40,645 nt of DNA from contig CAZKRL010000028.1 in the NCBI GenBank assembly GCA_964555295.1, forward strand, positions 1-40,645. The letters run 5' to 3'. The notes under the pieces were generated by a model. It worked only from the letters and a program-made list of their open reading frames with translations. It did no database searches and had not been told where the DNA came from. Origin of the DNA: CAZKRL01 sp964555295 (GTDB taxonomy: Bacteria > Bacteroidota > Bacteroidia > Flavobacteriales_D > Sanyastnellaceae). Positions 35,626 through 40,645 of this stretch are shown here, in pieces; within the stretch, counting starts at the first letter, position 1; the number at the start of each line of letters is the position of its first letter. The translations under genes and the position numbers were made by a program.

Positions 35626-36920
35626 AATCCAGGAAAATACTTGTAGTTGAGGATGACATTGTGTTTTCCCTGGCGGTCTGCGGTCAGCTGGTGAGTGTAG
35701 GATTTAATGATGAGCATATTTACCGCACCGATAGAGTAGAAGAGTTTGGTGAAATTGCCACCACCTTTCACCCCGATATCATTTTGCTAGACCTCAACAT
35801 TACCGACTCCAACGGTATAGCAACATTTGAAAAGTCAAACGAGTCCTTTCCTCTGGCTACTACCATCGTGCTCTCCGGTATGGATGATGAGATGATTGCT
35901 CTGGAGATTGTGAAAAAGGGAGCTCAAGACTATATCCTAAAAACGGAATTGAACGCACAGCTTTTGCATAAATCCATACAATATGGCATGGAGCGCAAGC
36001 GGTTGGTTGCTGAACTTTTTTCCAAAAACAAAGTACTTGAGGCCCTTAATACGGAGATGCTCAACATCAACTCTCACTTAGAGGAGTTGGTGAAAGAACG
36101 CACTTCAGAAATCGAACGTCAGTCTGAAATCATCAGTGAGAAGAATAAAGAGATTATTGATTCTATCAATTACGCCCGCAGAATTCAGTTTGCTTTGCTC
36201 ACGCCAGAGGATGTGCTCAAGGAGAAGATTCCCAATATGTTTATTCTCTACAAACCTAAGGATATTGTAGGGGGTGACTTCTACTGGCATGAGAGTATTG
36301 AACACCCCGATGGCTCAGGCATCTGGGATTATTTCTGTGTTGCTGATTGCACCGGACATGGTATTCCTGGTGCGTTCATGAGTTTGATTGGGATTAAAAT
36401 TTTGAATCAAGCCGTGAAGTTGGGAAATCTGTTTCATCCCGCGGGCTTTTTAGATTATCTGAATGTGCAGATATACGAGGCGTTGAACAAGTATTCTCAC
36501 GCCGATGATTTGGTGGCCGACGGGATGGATGCTGTGATGTTTGCAGTGAACAGGACGACTCATAAAATGTTGTTTGCCGGAGCCAATAACCCGCTATACC
36601 TGGTGCGTAACGGTGAAGCCCAGCGCATCAAGGGCGATAAGAAGGCCATCGGAGCGCATGCCCGCAGTGCAGAGTTTACCAATCATTTGATCGAATTACA
36701 GTCGGGCGATATGATCTATGGAATTACCGATGGTTTCGCTCATCAGTTTGGCGGTGATGATGGGAAGAAAATGAAGCTGCATCGAATGCAGGAACTCTTG
36801 CTCGATGCAGCGCAACTGGATTTGACAGAACAAAAAGCTTTCCTCGATAGCAGTTTCAAGGCATGGCAAGGCCTATATGAGCAGTTGGATGACGTTTGTG
36901 TAATGGGCATGAGAATCTAA
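35613..36920 (+). CDS. response regulator with SpoIIE/RsbU-type PP2C phosphatase domain
   Basis: 435-residue cytosolic protein. A receiver domain (1-125; EDD at 13-15, phospho-acceptor Asp60 in IILLDLNITDSNG) is followed by a coiled coil (about 125-185) and a PP2C-type Ser/Thr phosphatase (about 195-435). Metal-site motifs are VGGDFYW (about 219-225), VADCTGHGIPGAFMS (about 245-259), GITDGFAHQFGG and DDVCVMG. Such proteins dephosphorylate anti-sigma-factor antagonists or similar targets when the receiver is phosphorylated. No STAS or anti-sigma gene is nearby. It is downstream of the multi-PAS kinase and stand-alone receiver, so it is the likely output of that pathway. Confidence 0.9.
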   Translation: MQNLKSRKILVVEDDIVFSLAVCGQLVSVGFNDEHIYRTDRVEEFGEIATTFHPDIILLDLNITDSNGIATFEKSNESFPLATTIVLSGMDDEMIALEIVKKGAQDYILKTELNAQLLHKSIQYGMERKRLVAELFSKNKVLEALNTEMLNINSHLEELVKERTSEIERQSEIISEKNKEIIDSINYARRIQFALLTPEDVLKEKIPNMFILYKPKDIVGGDFYWHESIEHPDGSGIWDYFCVADCTGHGIPGAFMSLIGIKILNQAVKLGNLFHPAGFLDYLNVQIYEALNKYSHADDLVADGMDAVMFAVNRTTHKMLFAGANNPLYLVRNGEAQRIKGDKKAIGAHARSAEFTNHLIELQSGDMIYGITDGFAHQFGGDDGKKMKLHRMQELLLDAAQLDLTEQKAFLDSSFKAWQGLYEQLDDVCVMGMRI

Positions 36921-36960
36921 GAAGGAGTCAGGCTTGCGAAAGATGCCTTGGAGTAATGAA

Positions 36961-36992
36961 ATCCTCTTATGTGCTAAACGAGGATAGTTTTG
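36961..36992 (+). terminator. weak candidate terminator after the REC-PP2C gene
   Basis: ATCCTC and GAGGAT form a 6-bp stem with a 13-base loop, followed by agttttgt. The loop is long and the T tract short, so this is only a candidate. Confidence 0.25.
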
Positions 36993-37039
36993 TCTGTATT
37001 AGGTTACGAGAATAAAAAAATACCCTTCTCTCTAAAACC

Positions 37040-37071
37040 TTGGCTCAAATTGGTTGTTCACTCTATCTTGC
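37040..37071 (+). promoter_or_regulatory. possible promoter of the citrate synthase gene
   Basis: TTG at 37040-37042 is followed 21 bases later by TATCTTGC (37064-37071), an imperfect match to TAnnTTTG. It sits 19 bases before the gltA ATG. Confidence 0.25.
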
Positions 37072-37090
37072 ACACCAATAGAACTTTCTT

Positions 37091-38380
37091 ATGTCAGACT
37101 CAGCAAAAATTATCCTTGATGGCAAGGAGTATGAATTACCCATCATCAGAGGTACGGAAAACGAACGTGCTATCGATATCAGCAAATTGTTGGATCTTAC
37201 CGGCCACATCACTCTCGATATCGGTTACAAGAATACCGGTGCTACGAAAAGTGCGATTACTTTTTTAGATGGTGATAATGGCGTGCTCTGGTATCGCGGA
37301 TATCCAATCGAGCAGTTGTCAGAATACGCCTCATTTATTGAGGTGGCATACCTGGTGATTTATGGTGAGTTACCAACGCAAAAGGAATTGGATTACTTCC
37401 AGCGGAGCATATCTCATCACACCTTGGTGCACGAGGATATGAAACGATTCTATGAAGCATACCCAACGGGTGCACATCCTATGGGCGTACTTTCTTCTAT
37501 GATTGCGAGTATGTCGACATTTTATCCGGAGTCACAAAATCCGAATCGACCTTTTAAGGATATTGAATTGACAATGCATAGGTTGATTGCGAAAATGCCA
37601 ACACTCGCGGCTCAAGCGCACAAAGTGAGTATCGGGCATCCCATTATGTATCCTAAAAACAGTTATAGTTACACGCAAAATTTTCTACACATGATGTTTG
37701 CTCTGCCAACCGCGGAGTATGAAATCGATCCGGTGGTAGATGACGCACTCAATAAATTGTTGATTCTCCACGCCGATCATGAACAGAATTGCTCAACATC
37801 AACGGTACGTATAGTGGGTTCTTCACAGTCCAACATGTACTCATCTATCTCTGCTGGTATCGCGGCGCTATGGGGGCCCCTTCATGGTGGTGCCAATCAG
37901 GCAGTCATCGAAATGTTGGAGAAGATTATTGCCGATGGAGGAAATATTGAAAAATGGGTTAACAAGGCGAAAGACAAGAATGACTCATTCCGACTAATGG
38001 GATTTGGTCATCGGGTGTATAAGAATTTTGATCCTCGGGCAAGAATTATCAAAAAGGCCTGTGATGATGTTCTCAATCGTCTTGGCATACATGATCCGGT
38101 GCTTGACGTTGCCAAGAAACTTGAGGAGGTCGCCCTGCAAGACAGTTATTTCGTAGAGAGAAAACTGTATCCTAATGTAGATTTCTATTCGGGTATTATT
38201 TATCGCGCCATTGGAATTCCTACCGAGATGTTTACAGTTATGTTCGCATTAGGAAGACTTCCGGGATGGATTGCACAATGGAAGGAGATGATTGAGCATA
38301 ATGAACCCATCGGAAGACCCCGCCAGGTGTATACGGGTCCTGGAAAGCGCGATTATGTTCCTATGCCTAAAAGAGGATAA
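37091..38380 (+). CDS. gltA: citrate synthase (type II-like)
   Basis: 429-residue TCA-cycle enzyme condensing acetyl-CoA and oxaloacetate. Active-site regions are visible: LHADHEQNCSTSTVRIVGSS with the first catalytic His area (about 220-240), WGPLHGGANQAVIEML with the second His (about 258-275), and GFGHRVYKNFDPRA (about 303-316). The catalytic Asp lies in YPNVDFYSGIIYRAIGIP (about 359-376). Length and the N-terminal beta domain fit the hexameric GltA type. Its stop overlaps the ATG of the enoyl-CoA hydratase-family gene (TAATG). Confidence 0.95.
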   Translation: MSDSAKIILDGKEYELPIIRGTENERAIDISKLLDLTGHITLDIGYKNTGATKSAITFLDGDNGVLWYRGYPIEQLSEYASFIEVAYLVIYGELPTQKELDYFQRSISHHTLVHEDMKRFYEAYPTGAHPMGVLSSMIASMSTFYPESQNPNRPFKDIELTMHRLIAKMPTLAAQAHKVSIGHPIMYPKNSYSYTQNFLHMMFALPTAEYEIDPVVDDALNKLLILHADHEQNCSTSTVRIVGSSQSNMYSSISAGIAALWGPLHGGANQAVIEMLEKIIADGGNIEKWVNKAKDKNDSFRLMGFGHRVYKNFDPRARIIKKACDDVLNRLGIHDPVLDVAKKLEEVALQDSYFVERKLYPNVDFYSGIIYRAIGIPTEMFTVMFALGRLPGWIAQWKEMIEHNEPIGRPRQVYTGPGKRDYVPMPKRG

Positions 38381-39147
38381 TGACGGAGATCAAGGGCACG
38401 GTAGTTACCACTGTCAATCATGGTGTTGCCAGGATTGCTTTCCATCATCCACAGAGTAATTCATTACCCGGTGAATTGCTACGCGAACTGGGTGATGCCA
38501 TTCATAATGCCAATGCAAACAACGAGGTCAAGGTGATGATTGTCATGAGCACAGGTGATAAGGCTTTCTGTGCCGGTGCAAGTTTCGATGAACTCGCCGC
38601 TATAAATTCCGAAGAAGAAGGTTTGAAGTTTTTCAGCGGTTTTGCATACGTCATCAACGCAATGCGTACATCATCAAAACTTATATTGGGACGAGTGCAC
38701 GCACGCGCAGTTGGCGGCGGAGTAGGTCTTGCATGCTCAGTGGATTATTGCTTTGCTACGCGTAACGCGCAAATGAAGCTCAGTGAATTGGCCGTTGGTA
38801 TCGGTCCGTTTGTTGTAGGCCCCGCTGTGCAACGAAAGGCCGGTCTCTCTGCTATGTCACAAATGGCGATGGATGCGAGCAGTTGGCACTCTGCTGAATG
38901 GGCCTGTCAACAGGGTATCTATCAGCAACTCTTCGATGATGTCCAATCCATGGATTTAGCAATTGATGTTCTCGCCACGAGATTGGCCTCCTCAAGTTCT
39001 GAAGCTATGAAAGAACTTAAACGGATTTTTTGGGAAGGGACTGAGCATTGGGATGCACTGCTGCCAATGAGAGCCGAAATCAGCGGCCGCTTGGTGTTGA
39101 GTGAATATTCTAAGAGCGCTATCGCAGCATTCAAAACGAAGTCATAA
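38380..39147 (+). CDS. enoyl-CoA hydratase/isomerase family protein
   Basis: 255-residue crotonase-fold protein acting on acyl-CoA esters. The oxyanion-hole pieces are FCAGASFDEL (about 66-75) and ARAVGGGVGLACSVDY (about 107-122). Of the two hydratase Glu residues, the second is present (KLSELAVGIGP, near residue 132), but the first is a Gly (GGGVG in place of GGGCE). That favours isomerase or another crotonase activity over a classical hydratase. It is translationally coupled to gltA, an uncommon pairing that suggests a link between acyl-CoA breakdown and the TCA cycle. Substrate unknown. Confidence 0.85.
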   Translation: MTEIKGTVVTTVNHGVARIAFHHPQSNSLPGELLRELGDAIHNANANNEVKVMIVMSTGDKAFCAGASFDELAAINSEEEGLKFFSGFAYVINAMRTSSKLILGRVHARAVGGGVGLACSVDYCFATRNAQMKLSELAVGIGPFVVGPAVQRKAGLSAMSQMAMDASSWHSAEWACQQGIYQQLFDDVQSMDLAIDVLATRLASSSSEAMKELKRIFWEGTEHWDALLPMRAEISGRLVLSEYSKSAIAAFKTKS

Positions 39148-39183
39148 GGTGTATTTGAGCGAGATGAATTCATTTAAATTTAA

Positions 39184-39204
39184 TTCCTATATAATTAGTA
39201 GGAA
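39184..39204. promoter_or_regulatory. inverted repeat upstream of the peroxiredoxin
   Basis: TTCCTA and TAGGAA are separated by 9 A/T-rich bases. The repeat falls about where the -33 region of the peroxiredoxin promoter should be, so it could be an operator for an oxidative-stress regulator. It could also be a weak hairpin ending the upstream operon. Confidence 0.25.
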
Positions 39205-39221
39205 ATGTATGTTTTCTGTTT

Positions 39222-39229
39222 TACGTTTG
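39222..39229 (+). promoter_or_regulatory. candidate -7 element of the peroxiredoxin gene
   Basis: TACGTTTG matches TAnnTTTG exactly and lies 21 bases before the ATG at 39251. No clear -33 TTG is visible. Confidence 0.4.
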
Positions 39230-39250
39230 CCGCCGAAAATATTCTTACAT

Positions 39251-39883
39251 ATGTCATTAAAGCTATTTGATATCGCGCCGGATTTTACAGCTCAAACCCA
39301 GCTGGGATCTATACAATTTCATCAGTGGATAGCTGATTCATGGTGCATTTTGTTCAGTCATCCTGCCGATTTTACTCCTGTTTGTACCACAGAACTGGGA
39401 ATGGTTGCAAGCATGAAGCGGGAGTTTGAGCGACGAAATCTGAAAGTTTTAGCATTAAGTGTGGATTCCATAGAATCTCATCACTTATGGATTTAGGATA
39501 TCAATGCTTCACAAAACGTTTCTGTGGATTTTCCAATAATTGCGGATTCTGATTTCGTTGTTTCCACATTGTATGATTTCGTTCACCCTCTCGCTTCAAA
39601 TAGATTCACAGTGCGTTCAGTTGTTGTCATTGATCCTGAAAAGAAGATCAGGCTAATAATAACCTATCCTGCCTCTACGGGAAGAAATTTTTCAGAGTTG
39701 CTCGGAGTAGTGGATTCACTGCAGCTGACGAGTGAATACGAGGTGGCAACTCAGGCAAATTGGACGCCGGGTGAAGATGTAATTATTCCATCTTCCTTTT
39801 CAGAAGATGAAATTAGAATGCGTTTCAAGGGTCCTGTAAAGAGGGTATTGCCCTATTTGAGATATATGAGAATAAATGAATGA
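39251..39883 (+). pseudogene. 1-Cys (Prx6-type) peroxiredoxin interrupted by one in-frame TAG
   Basis: A complete 1-Cys peroxiredoxin of about 210 codons apart from one TAG at 39494-39496 (codon 82). The first part has the catalytic site HPADFTPVCTTELG (peroxidatic Cys45) and ends at SHHLWI. After the stop the same frame continues DINASQNVSVDFPIIADSD, with VIDPEKKIRLIITYPASTGRNFSEL and ANWTPGEDVIIP, all well conserved and in register. A Lys or Glu is usual where the TAG stands, so one base change (AAG or GAG to TAG) explains it. The rest shows no decay, so it is a very recent nonsense mutation, a sequencing error or readthrough. If truncated, the product lacks the dimer and C-terminal domains. 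Confidence 0.85.
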
Positions 39884-39897
39884 TAGGAGTTTAGATT

Positions 39898-39914
39898 GTT
39901 CTTCCGTGAAGAAC
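39898..39914 (+). terminator. hairpin just after the peroxiredoxin
   Basis: GTTCTTC-CGT-GAAGAAC is a perfect 7-bp stem with a 3-base loop, beginning 14 bases after the peroxiredoxin stop. The following T run (GGTTTTTGG) starts 7 bases later, so it may be a terminator or an mRNA-stabilising hairpin. Confidence 0.35.
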
Positions 39915-39957
39915 TATGAGGTTTTTGGTTAAGTTGTTTCATCAGGTTAATGTAGTT

Positions 39958-39990
39958 ACGGGATCACTGTTGCGGTCCCGTTTCTTTTCA
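39958..39990 (+). terminator. rho-independent terminator
   Basis: ACGGGATC and GGTCCCGT pair in an 8-bp GC-rich stem (one G-U pair) with an 8-base loop, followed by TTTCTTTT. It suits termination of the peroxiredoxin transcript ahead of the convergent flavin reductase gene. Confidence 0.6.
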
Positions 39991-40088
39991 CTACAACTAT
40001 TGATGGAATGGATTGCGGGATGTTACGAAACCAGCTACGGCACAGGGATTAGGATGATATAGCCCATTACCTGACTTGAATCGCTATT

Positions 40089-40607
40089 CTAGATGCTTTT
40101 CAGTTCTGTAAGAAGCTCTGAAAATAACTTTTCTACACGTTCATCAGGGGTGAATGTGGAGTTCATTATCATGTTATTAACGTGAGAAATTTTCGGAAAA
40201 AATGGAATTACATGCGCCCGCAAATAATGCATCACGCCAGTGAAATGATCAATACCCCGCATGTTGGCAGCGTGTCCGTCACTCACTCCAACCAAAGCAA
40301 TTTTCTTGCTTTTAAAAGTGGATGAGGGCATGAGATCAAGAAATAATTTTGCGATTCCCGGATAGGAGCCGTGGTATTCTGGTAAGACAAACAATAGAAT
40401 GTCGGTTGACTTAATCCTCTCTACCATGGCGAGTATTTCAGGATGTCGCTGATGATAAAAATTCTGGCTCAACAAGTCTTTGGGCAGATCACAAAGTGAG
40501 AGGAGCTCGCATTCAAACGTGGGGGAATACAATTGATGGAGATGCTGGGAAACCGCCATTGAAGCGCTGTTGGTACGGTTGGTGCCGGAGATGATAAGAA
40601 TTTTCAC
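40089..40607 (-). CDS. NADPH-dependent FMN reductase family protein
   Basis: 172-residue flavodoxin-fold protein. The phosphate-binding loop near the N-terminus is ILIISGTNRTNSASMAVS (about 3-20). The second flavin loop is VLPEYHGSYPGIAKLFLDLM (about 74-93) and a third segment is GVSDGHAANMRGIDHF (about 107-122). Members use NAD(P)H to reduce FMN, quinones, chromate or azo compounds; the substrate here is unknown. It is on the minus strand and read from near the window end. The 205-base spacer to the peroxiredoxin holds the hairpins listed above. Confidence 0.88.
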   Translation of the reverse strand: MKILIISGTNRTNSASMAVSQHLHQLYSPTFECELLSLCDLPKDLLSQNFYHQRHPEILAMVERIKSTDILLFVLPEYHGSYPGIAKLFLDLMPSSTFKSKKIALVGVSDGHAANMRGIDHFTGVMHYLRAHVIPFFPKISHVNNMIMNSTFTPDERVEKLFSELLTELKSI

Positions 40608-40645
40608 GTAGCAATAACCTCTCTCATCACGTTTGGTTCAAAATG

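Noticed and set aside
39524..39883. C-terminal half of the peroxiredoxin as a separate gene from a GTG
   Set aside because: It lacks the catalytic Cys and is in frame with the first half, so it is the rest of an interrupted gene.
1..40645. tRNA, rRNA, CRISPR, insertion sequence or prophage signals
   Set aside because: No cloverleaf, regular repeat array, transposase, integrase or terminal repeat pattern was seen by eye on either strand.

Overview
The window looks like a chromosomal segment of a Bacteroidota (Flavobacteriia- or Cryomorphaceae-like) bacterium. The evidence is a GldG gliding-type protein, a type IX secretion (T9SS) C-terminal sorting domain, a TonB-dependent receptor with a CarboxypepD_reg-like N-terminus, a DUF4249 lipoprotein, a fused B12 mutase of IcmF type, mostly weak Shine-Dalgarno sequences, and several sites matching the Bacteroidota -7 consensus TAnnTTTG. 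I saw no tRNA, rRNA, CRISPR, prophage or insertion sequence. Coding density is very high and no gene-free stretch exceeds 300 bases.

Layout. 1-2.3 kb: the 3' part of an M1-like metallopeptidase and a DMT/EamA transporter. 2.3-4.8 kb (minus): a ZnuD-like TonB receptor with a tiny Cys/His-rich lipoprotein; its promoter carries a perfect 7-1-7 palindrome, suggesting metal control. 5.0-9.6 kb (minus): a lipoprotein, an ABM-fold protein and icmF. 9.8-12.9 kb: tandem POT peptide transporters. 13.0-15.8 kb: gldG and a DUF4340-like gene. 15.8-22.5 kb (minus): a tightly packed six-gene operon, H-NOX / HNOBA-PAS-GAF histidine kinase / two single-domain response regulators / O-methyltransferase / T9SS-exported FG-GAP protein. 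22.6-27.7 kb: a TetR-ABC-HlyD-TolC export operon. 27.8-32.3 kb: mazG, a DUF4249 lipoprotein, a helix-hairpin-helix protein (minus), apt and an acyl-CoA dehydrogenase. 32.3-36.9 kb: a second multi-PAS kinase, a stand-alone response regulator and a REC-PP2C phosphatase. 37.1-40.6 kb: citrate synthase, an enoyl-CoA hydratase-family protein, a peroxiredoxin broken by one in-frame amber codon, and a flavin reductase (minus).

The most interesting system is the H-NOX operon. The H-NOX protein has the sGC-like heme His and YxSxR motif and a non-Tyr distal position, which fits an NO sensor. The adjacent kinase begins with an HNOBA domain, the same domain that follows H-NOX in animal soluble guanylate cyclase. 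The operon therefore resembles a split guanylate cyclase front end wired to a phosphorelay, ending in two output-less receivers, a methyltransferase and a surface protein. A second kinase 10 kb away has the same enlarged DHp region and a receiver of the same subfamily. It feeds a REC-PP2C phosphatase, so the two loci may form one network.
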